Positions 34,329 to 44,200 of a stretch of DNA of 64,000 nucleotides are shown here, piece by piece. The position numbers were made by a program, and so were the translations under genes. Position 1 is the stretch's first letter, and each line of letters begins with the position of its first letter. Under the pieces are notes generated by a model. The model was not told the origin of the DNA. It did not search any database and worked only from the letters and a program-made list of their open reading frames with translations. The DNA comes from Candidatus Aminicenantota bacterium (GTDB lineage Bacteria > Acidobacteriota > Aminicenantia > UBA2199), in NCBI GenBank assembly GCA_026393835.1, contig JAPKZK010000118.1, positions 37,293 to 101,292 on the forward strand. Direction: 5' to 3'.

Positions 34329-36608
34329 TTAATAGATAAACGCATAACCTATTTTCAGGAAAAAGGTACGGTTCCTGCGGGTAAGGGGAAACTCGGTAAG
34401 CCCCAGATGATTGTCGGAATAGCCGATGAATAATTTGGTTTGGGGATTGACTTTGTAGGAGAATAGGACCTGGGTGAAGAGGGTTTTGGTCTCGGCATCA
34501 ACCGGGAAAAGGTACTGGGCCTGGTTCCGTTTTAGGTCCTGGTATTGAAGGATGACGCGGAAAAAGGTGCGCACGTTGAAATTGTACACCAATTTTGCCT
34601 GCAAGAGGTTGACCGTGTAAATTTCGTTTCCATCCTTAGACAGCCGCTGGAAAGTGTCGTTGAGGGCCACGTTTATATGCCTGCCAAAGGATATATCCAC
34701 GGTGGGCTGGATTAAAAAGGATCTGGCGAGGCGGGAATTTTCGTAATCGATGGCGCCGCCGAATAGGGTCAATACGGCGCATTTCATGCCGCCGCGGGGC
34801 CTGAAATCGATGTTGGTCTGGAATTGTGTTTTATCATACGTGACCCCATTATACCACTCCTTCTGGATAAAGAGGGTGGGCCTGAATATCGATTGTACGG
34901 GTCCCTGGTAATCGATCCCGATTTGAATGTCCTGGTCGGTAAGTTCACCCTTCCGGTCCGTGAACTTCAGGCCGCGAAGGAAAAAACTGATCCGGTGAAA
35001 CCATTTCTGGCCCTTGGTCCAGAAAATGGGCTGAACAAATGCATCGTAGGAGTGGTAGCCCACGCGGGGCATGAACCCGTAATCGGCCCTGAAATTGTCG
35101 GTAAGACCCTGGTAAGTGAAGCCATAACCAAACGTTCGCGCCCAATGTAAAAAATTCACAAACAGGGCGTCGCCGTCAAACGGGTCTGTTGCCTGGTAAT
35201 TCTTTTGGGCGATTTCATCGGGATAATCGGTGCGGGAGTGGAGGAACTGCATGTTTAATGTCTTCGTATCGGTGAGGCGAAGGAATCCGTCCACGCCGGT
35301 CACATGGTTGTAGTAATCGCTGCCGGCCCTTCCCGTATAAAGAAATCCGAGGGTGGAACCCTTGCCCACATCCCGGCGATAGCGCAGCACGCCGCTGAAG
35401 ATATCTTCTTTATACGAAGTGAGCCAGGAGCCCTGGTTGGAAGGGAAGAGAATGGTGTTGTAACGGTCCTGGGCCGCAAAAAACCCCAGGGCGTTGCGAC
35501 CCACCTTCCCGGTCATTTTAACGCCCCATAACGGATCGTACACGGAGCGGGTAAACATGGCTTCCATGGGTGTAAGGAAAAAATCGGCCCCTTCCAGGAA
35601 AAATGGCCTTTTCTCAGGATAACGAAGGGCAAAACGGGTATTGACTTCCAGTTGCGCCACATCCGCCTCCACCTGGGAAAAGTCCGGGTTTATGGTGGTA
35701 TTGAGTATCAGGTTGGAGGTGACTCCCCAGCGGGCGCTCAGCCCGGGCTCCGGTTTTATCTTGCCGTTCTTCATTTCCCCGTCGGGCATGTCTGTCCGTG
35801 TATCCGTGCGGTTGACGGTGAAGGTAGGATCAAATTCAAGGTTGTGCCCTGAGGACATATCTTCAAAACCGGTCAATTTATTGACCTGGCAAAGGAAGCA
35901 CTGCCTATCCCTGTTCATGGGATGCGATCTCAGGCGGTGGCGGACGGAACGGGGATAGAGGCGCTCGATACAGAGTCCCCAGGTCTGCTTGCCCTGCGTC
36001 CTGGGAAAGCGGAGCTGGTTAAAAGGTATGGCTATTTCGACGCAGTACCCGTAATCGGTTAATTTCCCGGCCGATTCCCAGATGGCATCCCAGGAAAAAT
36101 CTTCAAACCCTTCCAGTTCACTGAAAAAGGCGTCCGCCTGGACACCCAGGGCATTGATCCGGAATTGAAAGCCGCGGCGCTCGTCATTGAAGGTGTCCAG
36201 TAATAGGGTCACATGGTCATCCATGACAAAAGTAGTCAAGGCATCCCTGTCCATGATGTGGGCCCTCACCTTTTTAGGCTCCGGGTCGTAACACCGGAAC
36301 CCGAAATAGACTTTAGTCCTGGAAAAGGTAACCAGGCACTCGGTTTTGACCAAAGCAGGGATGTTATCCCCGGGCCACCATTCATAAGGCACATCGATTT
36401 TCGCGGCTTTTTCCCACGCCGGTTCATCCAGTACACCGTCTATTTTAATTTCGGATTCGGCTTTGCTGACGGTATAGCTTTGCGCCGGCGGTAATTCTTT
36501 TTTCTTTTGGGTCTGCTGCCCGGACAGGTTCGTTATAGACCCTGTCCAGGCGAATATAACGATAAAGATAAATGCCGCGGTCAGCGATTTGATAAATGTT
36601 CGGTTCAT
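34329..36608 (-). CDS. CBM9/DUF5916 outer-membrane beta-barrel protein
   Basis: A 759-residue exported protein. The N-terminus has a hydrophobic signal (FIKSLTAAFIFIVIFAWTG, about 4-22). Residues 45-230 match the family-9 carbohydrate-binding-like domain: IKIDGVLDEPAWEKAAKID, FGFRCYDPEPKKVRAHIM, VEIAIPFNQLRFPR. The rest resembles a DUF5916 beta-barrel: FRYPEKRPFFLEGADFF-like, many alternating strands, and a C-terminal TFFLKIGYAFIY that ends in an aromatic-rich strand. Such proteins are common in Bacteroidota and Acidobacteria and often accompany secretion of hydrolases or natural products. Its place next to the exporter suggests an outer-membrane role in export; that is not shown. Confidence 0.8.
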   Translation of the reverse strand: MNRTFIKSLTAAFIFIVIFAWTGSITNLSGQQTQKKKELPPAQSYTVSKAESEIKIDGVLDEPAWEKAAKIDVPYEWWPGDNIPALVKTECLVTFSRTKVYFGFRCYDPEPKKVRAHIMDRDALTTFVMDDHVTLLLDTFNDERRGFQFRINALGVQADAFFSELEGFEDFSWDAIWESAGKLTDYGYCVEIAIPFNQLRFPRTQGKQTWGLCIERLYPRSVRHRLRSHPMNRDRQCFLCQVNKLTGFEDMSSGHNLEFDPTFTVNRTDTRTDMPDGEMKNGKIKPEPGLSARWGVTSNLILNTTINPDFSQVEADVAQLEVNTRFALRYPEKRPFFLEGADFFLTPMEAMFTRSVYDPLWGVKMTGKVGRNALGFFAAQDRYNTILFPSNQGSWLTSYKEDIFSGVLRYRRDVGKGSTLGFLYTGRAGSDYYNHVTGVDGFLRLTDTKTLNMQFLHSRTDYPDEIAQKNYQATDPFDGDALFVNFLHWARTFGYGFTYQGLTDNFRADYGFMPRVGYHSYDAFVQPIFWTKGQKWFHRISFFLRGLKFTDRKGELTDQDIQIGIDYQGPVQSIFRPTLFIQKEWYNGVTYDKTQFQTNIDFRPRGGMKCAVLTLFGGAIDYENSRLARSFLIQPTVDISFGRHINVALNDTFQRLSKDGNEIYTVNLLQAKLVYNFNVRTFFRVILQYQDLKRNQAQYLFPVDAETKTLFTQVLFSYKVNPQTKLFIGYSDNHLGLTEFPLTRRNRTFFLKIGYAFIY

Positions 36609-36675
36609 ATTTAGCTCCTTTTTTAAAATACTATATTATACACATTTTTTTTAATATTGAAAATTATTTATGCTT

Positions 36676-36740
36676 CCGGCGGCCAGGGGGCGCTTTTGAA
36701 AAAGCCCCCCCGCCGGTGCGGACCCCCGCAAAATTTTTGT
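36676..36740. repeat. GC-rich palindromic element, intergenic copy 3
   Basis: CCGGCGGCCAGGGGGCGCTTTT and its complementary arm (36676-36716) are followed by GCGGACCCCCGCAAAATTTTTG. This is the same layout as copies at 24020, 51441 and 58242. It lies between the exporter stop and the DUF5916 gene start. Confidence 0.75.
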
Positions 36741-36749
36741 TTTATGTCG

Positions 36750-39700
36750 CTATGCATGAGCTGCCGTGGTTCTAAAATCGGAACTCACTGTCTCGATCTG
36801 CCCCATATCCATTTTAATGACCCTATCGGCCACATCAAAGTAATGATCGTCATGGGTAACGGCAATAACGATCTTTCCTTCCGCTTTCATGCGCATTAGT
36901 AAGTCCCGGTAAAAGAATTTCCTGAATTCCGGGTCCTGGTCGGCGGCGATTTCATCAAAGAGATATATCGGGTGCCCCTCCAGGTAACACTGCAGGAGCG
37001 CCAGCCGCTTCCTCTGACCACCGGAGAGATCCACCGTACTAAAGGCATTATTTTCCAACACCACCTTCTGCTCCAGACGCAATAATTTCAAATATTTCTG
37101 GATATCCGCTTCTTTGCCGGTGAGATCGATGCTGTACAATTTTTCGAACAGGTGATAATCGCTGAAGACCACGGAGAAATATTCACCTACCTCGTAATTG
37201 GCTTTTTCCACGCCGTTAATCCGAAGCGCGCCGCCCTCAGGGATATACAAACCCGTCAGGAGCTTGGCCAACGTGGTTTTTCCACTGCCGTTGCCGCCCA
37301 CGATAAATACGATTTCTCCTTTATTGGCTTCAAAATCCAGGGGCCCCACCCGGAACCGTTCGATCTCATTTTCACTCTTGTATTCAAACATAACGCCTTC
37401 GGCTTTAATACTTTCGATGGAGTTCGGGAGTTTTTCAGGGGGCTTAATGGCGCTGGGGTCGATGTTGGCCGGGACGTCCTTGCTGAACTCCTGCACCCTG
37501 ACCCAGGAAATCCTCATGCGGATAATTTCCGGTATGGAGCGTAACAGCACATTAAAGGGCCCGATCAAATACAGCAGTATCATGATAAAACTCATGATGG
37601 TAAACCTGGAAATTTCAGGGAACACACGCGTAAACCCGAAACCGACGGCCCCCAACGTGATGATCAACAGCGATTCACCGATTAGAAACGCGTTGATGAA
37701 CTTGATCAGGGCAAAACCTAATTTTTTCCGCAGGGCGTCCACGCTGCCGGCCACGTCCGCCTGGTATTCCCTGCGCTTATGGTAATGCATGCTCAACTCT
37801 TTGAAACCGTCCAACATGCCGTTCAAAAACCCCATGAATGTGTTCTGCGTATCCCTGGCTTCTTCGAATAGGGCGTTGGTATCCTGGGTTACCACATAGT
37901 AGACGCCGGCCACGAAAAAGACCACCAGCAGCGTCAGGGCCGTGGCCCAGAAAGCGATGGAGGCCAGGAAGATAAATGAACCGATGATCGTGATGATACT
38001 GGTGGCAAACATGACCACGATATTGGCGGCGTTGGAGATTTGATTGGTATCATCGTTGAGAGTTGCCAGGACGCGGCCCCGGTCGATTTTCTCAAAGCTC
38101 TGGTAAGAGGTATTGAAAATTTTTCCCACCAGGTTCATGCGCAGGTCATAGATAATATCGAAGGTAATTTTAGTCAACTCGGTCTGCAATATTTTACGGC
38201 CGATGATATAGAGTAAGAAAGCCAGGGTAAAGAAATACAATTGGTAAAACAGGCCCGTGGTATTGAATACGGAAGCGTTGATTAGAAATATAATGATCGC
38301 GTTGGCTCCGCCCGAGGCCACGCTCAACACCAACAGGAGCGGGGCTTGTCGTTTATACTTGTTTTGCTGGGGAAAAAGGCCGGAGATGATAAGTCCTATC
38401 CAACTCAGTCCCATGGATGCCACCAGTAAGATGATCGCCGCCTGGAAACTGGAAGGACCGAATGTCAATGCCGTATCCCAGTTAACGCCGTTCATGGCCG
38501 AGGGCAACAAATATATACCGTAAAAAAAGGGCATGAACATAAAAAGGGTCATGACCCAGCGGCTTACTTTCTTGAGCCCCAGCCCCTCAAACCGGCGCCT
38601 GCCTTTCATTATATCCAGGGGAATGGAAACATAAAAGGCAAGGATGCAGAGGATGAAGAAACCCGTCATTAACGCCACCACTGCGCTGCCTTTATCCACC
38701 GCATCCCCCGTGATATTAAGAGAGGCCAATTCTTGGCCCCGGAGGACGCCCAGGATATAATAGCCGATCCAGGGGGTTGCAGTGCTGCTGGAGTTGGCCA
38801 GGACAGCGACGCCCAGTTTTTCCTTCGGGCTGAAACCGATATAAGCGGTATAATTGGGATTTAAACCCTGGTGATCCAGGACATCTGCCCCTTTCATGTA
38901 GGAAAACCACCCCATACCATACGAACCCAGGGTTGCCTGCTGAATCGCCACAGTGTGGTCGGGTTTATGGCTTTCCTGCACCAGGGGGGTGAAGGGACTT
39001 TCCTCCAGCCCGGTCTGCACTTTCAGCCAGCGGACCATATCATTGGCATTGGAGATAATATAACCTGCCGGGTTGTTGCCCCGGTAAACCGGCGCCTCAT
39101 ACTCTCGTGCGGCGAAAAAGCCGATCTTATAACCTTTGGCCATGGCTGACGAATCCGCTGGGCGCCCCACATAGGTATGCGTCATTCCCAGGGGGGCAAG
39201 GAGATTCTTTGCCAGGTAATTTTCATAGGACATGCCGGATACGGATTCGATAATTGCGCCCAGGACATCGTAGTTAATGGTGGCGTATTCGAACTCTGTT
39301 CCCGGTTTTCGCACCAATTCGAAGCCCACCAGTTTGCGTACGGTTTGCTGCAATGCATCCGGGTCATTGCCGCGGGAGATCAGCGCTATGGACCGGGTAG
39401 GGATGCCGCTGGTATGATGCAATAACTGCCTCAAAGTCACCGGGCATTCCCGTCCCTGGTAATTGACATGGAACCAGGGCAAGTACGTGGATACCGGCGC
39501 ATCCAGGTTCACCAATCCCTCTTTCTCCAGCTTAAGCACGGCCAGAGCCGTAAAGGCTTTGCTGGTGGAAGCCAGTTCGAACAGTGTATCGGGGGTAACG
39601 GGCGTTTTTTCCCCCGCATCGGCGTAACCAAACCCCCTGGTATACACTCGGTCGCCTTTGACTATGGCCAGGCTGAGACCGGGGATGTCCCATTCTTCCA

Positions 39701-39845
39701 TTAGCTTCCGGACTTTTTCTTCTATCCGCGTTAATGGAATTTCTGCTTCTTTCTCATCTGTTCCTGCCGCCGGTGACAGGAAAGGGGAGATGGAAAGCAT
39801 AACCCAAAAAGCAAAAAACAACATAAAACATTTTCTTCCTTTCAT
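36750..39845 (-). CDS. Serine hydrolase (beta-lactamase-like)-cyclic peptide ABC exporter fusion
   Basis: The 1031-residue product fuses two modules. Residues 1-30 form a signal/anchor. Residues 35-370 are a class C beta-lactamase-like serine hydrolase with S-x-x-K at 93-96 (STSK), Tyr187 in EYATINY (third YxN position is Thr, not Asn), and HTSGIPTR. Residues 385-550 have hydrophobic helices. From about 555 a SyrD/YojI-type cyclic peptide exporter begins (LVGKIFNTSYQSFEKIDRGRVLATLNDD), with Walker A GGNGSGKTT (850-858), signature LSGGQ (940-944) and Walker B IYLFDE (960-965). It probably exports the NRPS product, and the periplasmic hydrolase could trim or cleave a leader. It lies between kamA and the barrel gene in the NRPS operon. 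Confidence 0.85.
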   Translation of the reverse strand: MKGRKCFMLFFAFWVMLSISPFLSPAAGTDEKEAEIPLTRIEEKVRKLMEEWDIPGLSLAIVKGDRVYTRGFGYADAGEKTPVTPDTLFELASTSKAFTALAVLKLEKEGLVNLDAPVSTYLPWFHVNYQGRECPVTLRQLLHHTSGIPTRSIALISRGNDPDALQQTVRKLVGFELVRKPGTEFEYATINYDVLGAIIESVSGMSYENYLAKNLLAPLGMTHTYVGRPADSSAMAKGYKIGFFAAREYEAPVYRGNNPAGYIISNANDMVRWLKVQTGLEESPFTPLVQESHKPDHTVAIQQATLGSYGMGWFSYMKGADVLDHQGLNPNYTAYIGFSPKEKLGVAVLANSSSTATPWIGYYILGVLRGQELASLNITGDAVDKGSAVVALMTGFFILCILAFYVSIPLDIMKGRRRFEGLGLKKVSRWVMTLFMFMPFFYGIYLLPSAMNGVNWDTALTFGPSSFQAAIILLVASMGLSWIGLIISGLFPQQNKYKRQAPLLLVLSVASGGANAIIIFLINASVFNTTGLFYQLYFFTLAFLLYIIGRKILQTELTKITFDIIYDLRMNLVGKIFNTSYQSFEKIDRGRVLATLNDDTNQISNAANIVVMFATSIITIIGSFIFLASIAFWATALTLLVVFFVAGVYYVVTQDTNALFEEARDTQNTFMGFLNGMLDGFKELSMHYHKRREYQADVAGSVDALRKKLGFALIKFINAFLIGESLLIITLGAVGFGFTRVFPEISRFTIMSFIMILLYLIGPFNVLLRSIPEIIRMRISWVRVQEFSKDVPANIDPSAIKPPEKLPNSIESIKAEGVMFEYKSENEIERFRVGPLDFEANKGEIVFIVGGNGSGKTTLAKLLTGLYIPEGGALRINGVEKANYEVGEYFSVVFSDYHLFEKLYSIDLTGKEADIQKYLKLLRLEQKVVLENNAFSTVDLSGGQRKRLALLQCYLEGHPIYLFDEIAADQDPEFRKFFYRDLLMRMKAEGKIVIAVTHDDHYFDVADRVIKMDMGQIETVSSDFRTTAAHA

Positions 39846-39871
39846 GATTTCTCCTTTTAATTTATTTGAAT

Positions 39872-41182
39872 TTAATTCTTTATCTTTTCCAGGGGAACGA
39901 TTTTTGTGGGTCTGGCGGCAAGTGTGTTATCGGACCCGGAAAGTAAGTGGGCGATTCCTTCCCGGGGATATTCGTCCGCGTTGGCGCCCCCCGTTTCCAA
40001 CCGGCATTGGTTACAGTTGTCGCCGCACTTGGGGGGGCGGTAGGACCCCGGTTCTTTATAGACGCTAACTCCGCCCAGGTAATTCCGCAGGACGACTTTT
40101 CCGGGGGACCACGATAAAAGGTAATTGGGGATAAGGGGAATTTTCCCGCCGCCGCCCGGGTTATCCACGACAAAGGTGGGCACGGTAAATCCGCTGGTAT
40201 GACCGATCAGGTGCTCCAGTATTTCGATCCCTTTGCTTACCGGGGTTCGGAAATGGGAGAGTCCTTCGGAAAGATCGCACTGGTAGAGATAATAAGGGCG
40301 GACCCTATGCTGTACCAGCAAATGAACCAGTTTCCGCATGATATGGGGGCAATCGTTAATGCCGGCCAGTAAAACGCTCTGGTTACCCAGGGGGAACCCA
40401 CCGTCCGCCAATTTCCCCAGCGCTTCCGCGGCTTCTGGGGTCATTTCGCGGGGATGGTTAAAATGGGTATTGATCCAGAGGGGATGATATTTTTTCAAAA
40501 TATTCACCAGGTTGTCGGTGATACGAAAGGGAAGCGCCACCGGGATGCGGGTGCCGATGCGAATGATTTCCAGGTGGGGAATTCGCCTCAGCCGGGTTAA
40601 CAGCCAGTCCAGGTAATCGTCCGGCAATAGCAGTGGATCCCCCCCGGACAGCAGCACGTCCCTTATCTGTGGAGTTTTTTCGATATATTCGATGCCTTTG
40701 GCCACCAGGGACCTTGAAGGGATATAATTCTCGGCCCCGACTTTTCGTTTTCGCGTGCAGTGGCGGCAATACAGGGCGCAAGCATTGCTGACCAGGAACA
40801 ACACCCGGTCCGGGTAGCGGTGGGTGAGCCCGGGCGCCGGGCAGTCCAAATCTTCCTGCAGCGGGTCCATCATATCGGCCGAATCGATCACCAACTCCGG
40901 GGGACTGGGAAAAGCCTGCTTGAACAATGGATCATCCCGGTAATTTGCGCTGTCTAAAAGGGAAAGGTAGTAGGGGGTGATGCAAAGGGGAAATTTCTTG
41001 ATGGTTTTTTCGATGACCGCTTTCTCTTCCTCTTCAAAGTGTATGCCGCTTAATTTTTCGAAGGTAATATTGTCTCTTACCGAATGTTTTAATTGCCATT
41101 CCCAGTCATACCACTGGGCTTCGCCTGCACCGGGCTCGATGGACCGGGCTACTTGTTTTTGCTTTTCTTTAAATAGCGCCAT
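39872..41182 (-). CDS. kamA: Lysine 2,3-aminomutase (radical SAM, PLP)
   Basis: KamA interconverts L-lysine and L-beta-lysine using SAM, a 4Fe-4S cluster and PLP. The 436-residue product has C-x3-C-x2-C at C135/C139/C142 (SNACALYCRHCTRKRKVG), a SAM-loop GGDPL, PLP Lys347 in DNPGGGGKIPL, and C-terminal zinc-type Cys (CGDNCNQC, about 388-395). The two Asp that bind the substrate amine in clostridial KamA are retained (D303 in YQCDLSEGL, D340 in FVVDN), which favours lysine over glutamate. AGGAG precedes ATG by six bases. It lies 21 bases downstream of an NRPS gene, so it may supply beta-lysine to the peptide. No acetyltransferase partner (ablB) is present for osmolyte synthesis. Confidence 0.88.
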   Translation of the reverse strand: MALFKEKQKQVARSIEPGAGEAQWYDWEWQLKHSVRDNITFEKLSGIHFEEEEKAVIEKTIKKFPLCITPYYLSLLDSANYRDDPLFKQAFPSPPELVIDSADMMDPLQEDLDCPAPGLTHRYPDRVLFLVSNACALYCRHCTRKRKVGAENYIPSRSLVAKGIEYIEKTPQIRDVLLSGGDPLLLPDDYLDWLLTRLRRIPHLEIIRIGTRIPVALPFRITDNLVNILKKYHPLWINTHFNHPREMTPEAAEALGKLADGGFPLGNQSVLLAGINDCPHIMRKLVHLLVQHRVRPYYLYQCDLSEGLSHFRTPVSKGIEILEHLIGHTSGFTVPTFVVDNPGGGGKIPLIPNYLLSWSPGKVVLRNYLGGVSVYKEPGSYRPPKCGDNCNQCRLETGGANADEYPREGIAHLLSGSDNTLAARPTKIVPLEKIKN

Positions 41183-41203
41183 GGGGGCTCCTTAAAATCC
41201 AGG

Positions 41204-44200
41204 TTAACCCGGATTTCCAATTAGACAGATTTTATCCATATTTTTTATAACTTCCGCCAGGCGAAAGACATGGGGTTCCTGGAACATAGTAAAGTGTTCG
41301 CCGTCGCTTTCTACCAGGGTAAATGAACCGAAGGTCAGTTTTTGCACGACCCAGGCTTCGATGCGCACCTCGCTGTTTTTGGCTTTTATATCCAGTATGG
41401 GGGCTTTTATAATCCCCTCGACGATTTTGAAGGCGTTCTGCTGAAAATATTGCCGGTTCAATTTCTGGATATGATAGTGGACTTTGTTTTTCATCAGGTC
41501 CGATTCTTCGGGTGTAATTTCGGGCTCCCCTTTATACGCCGCATCGTAATCGGCATATGGGGAGACGATCTTTTCTTTTTTCTTAAAGATATTCCCTACA
41601 GCGACAAACGGTTTGAACAAGGACCGGATGCGTTCTTTCCGGCGGAGATGATTGAGAACAAATTCTAAGGTAAAGGCGTTTTCGTCGGTCATTATCAGCC
41701 GTTCCACCTTACATTTCATTTCTTCCAGTCGCTTCACCATGCGCAGGGCGATCACATCGCCGATGCAGTGGCCCATAACCAGGTACGGCCCTTCCGGCTG
41801 GATGGTGCGTATTTGATAGATATAATCCTCCGCCATTTCCTGGAGAGATCGGCCAAGCCTGGAGCGGCGAACGACGCCCCTGGCCTGGATACCGTAAATA
41901 TTGTAATCGTGCTCCAGCAATTTGGCCAGGTCTTTATATATATAGACCTGGCCGTTCATGGGATGGATAATAAAGATATTTTTTTTATTGCCGCCCTTGT
42001 TCAATTTGACCACGCACTCCAATTTATTGAGAATTCCCTGCTGGTGGATGTTGGCGGCCAATTCTTTAATAGTGGGGTACAGTATTAAAAAACCGAGGTT
42101 AATATGGGCGCCGAACTCTTTGTTCATCCGATTGAGGGTGTTTATAATATTAATGGAATTGCCGCCCAATTCATAATAATCGTCGCCGGCGCTGATTTTC
42201 CCGGGATCGATGCCCAGGACTTCGGACCAGATGGCGGTTATTTTCCTTTCGGTTTCATTGCCGGGCGGTTCATAGGTCTTGCCGGTGATAACGGCCCCCC
42301 TTGGTTCGGGAAGGGCTTTTACGTCCACTTTACCCCGTGGGGTCAGGGGAATCTTATCTACCGCCGTGAAATATGCCGGGATCATGTAAGGCGGCAGGTG
42401 CTCGGCCAAACGCCTTCGCAGTTGGTTAAGTTCCAGGGCCCGGGTGGAAACGTAATAAGCGCAGAGGTAAACATCACCGCTGCTGTATTCTTTTGCAATC
42501 ACCACGGCATCCGTGATATCTTCAAGGGCCAATAGTCTTTTTTTGACTTCCTCGGGTTCGATGCGGAAGCCCCGGATTTTGACTTGATGATCGATTCTTC
42601 CTAAAAATTCGATTATATGGGCCCCCGCCCCCTGCGCCGCGGGGTCACGCAGCCACCGGCCCAGGTCGCCGGTGCGGTAGAACCTCCCGTTTTCGACAAA
42701 AGGATTGGTAATAAATTTTTCCTTTGTCAGGGTTTCCCTTTTCAAATATCCCCTGCCCACGCCTGTCCCGCCGATGCATATTTCTCCCCAGGCGCCGATG
42801 GGCTGCAAATGCATGTGTTTGTCCACGATATAGACCTGCGTGTTGGGCATGGGGGCGCCGATGGGCAGGGTAAGCCGATGTTCCAGGTTTTCTTTGGTAA
42901 CGGGATAGACAAGGGTACTGCCGCAGCATTCGGTGGGGCCGTAAGAGTTTGTAATAGTGGGCGGATTGTCCTGGAAACCGGCTAAAAAGTCCACCGCGGT
43001 TTTAACGGGCAATATCTCGCCGGCAATCATTAAATTTTTTAATTCCATGCCCTGGTCCGCGCCCTGGCTGTCGAAGCTGTTGGACATGAGGCGGAGATGC
43101 CCGGGGGAACCGTCGGTGACATGGATATGGTGCTTTTTATAGTACTTCAGCAGGGCGGCGCCGTCGGCCCGCGTTTCTTCCGGCACGATATAGGCGCAAT
43201 AGCCATACCACATGGCCCCCAGCACCATCTGGGCGAAACCGTCGAAAGTATAAGGGGCCTGTAAACCAAGGTTTAGAATCCCCCCATTCTCATGGGCATA
43301 CCGGCTGAAGACCCTCCGGTTTAAATTATGGATGTAAGTATTAACGTTCCGGTGTTCCAGCAGGATGCCTTTGGGCTCGCCCGTGGTGCCGGAGGTGTAG
43401 AATACCAGCGCCAGGTCCCCGGGCCGGTTGACGATATCCGGGTTGGTTACGTCGCCGGTGTAGAGTTTTTTCTCATCCACCTGCAGCAATTTATCGGCTG
43501 GAAAATCTTCCAGCAGTTCTTTTTGCTGGTGGTACATGCGCCCCTGGATCAAAAAAGCCCCGGGCTGGTTTTCTTCCAGCATGAAGCGTGTCCTGGCCTG
43601 GGGCGCCCCGGGTTCCAGGGGTAAACATGCCCCGCCGGCTTTCAATACCGCCAGCATTACCGCCGTCATATCCAGGGAACGCTCCAGCAGCAGCGCCGCG
43701 GTGCGGTCGGGGCCAACGCCCCTGGCCCTTAACTGCCGGGCCAGGCGGTTGGCCCGCTCATTGACCTGGCGGTATGTCAAGCGCTCGCCTTCATAAAAAA
43801 CCGCGATCCGTTCCGGCGTCTTTTCCACCTGGTCTTCCACCAGTTGCTGGATTGCCCGGTCCCCGGGAAAATTTTCCCGGACATCGTTAAATTCCAGCAG
43901 CAACTGTTTTTTTTCTTCCTCCGATACCAGTTCCAGGGATTGAATTTTCCTTTCCGGGTCAATCGTAACCTGGCGCACCAGGTGGTAAAAATGCCCCGCC
44001 ATCCGTTCCATGAAGGGGATATCGTGGATATATTCGTTGAAGGCGAACTTCAAGTACAACCGCTTCCCGGGTAATATCGCCAGGTTGAAATTATAATTGG
44101 TTTGTTCGAAGGTTTCGGATGATGAGGTAATGAAGATGCGGCCCGATTTTTTCTTCTTTTCCCTGGAGGTCAGTCCGTCGATTTGATCTCTCACCGGGAA

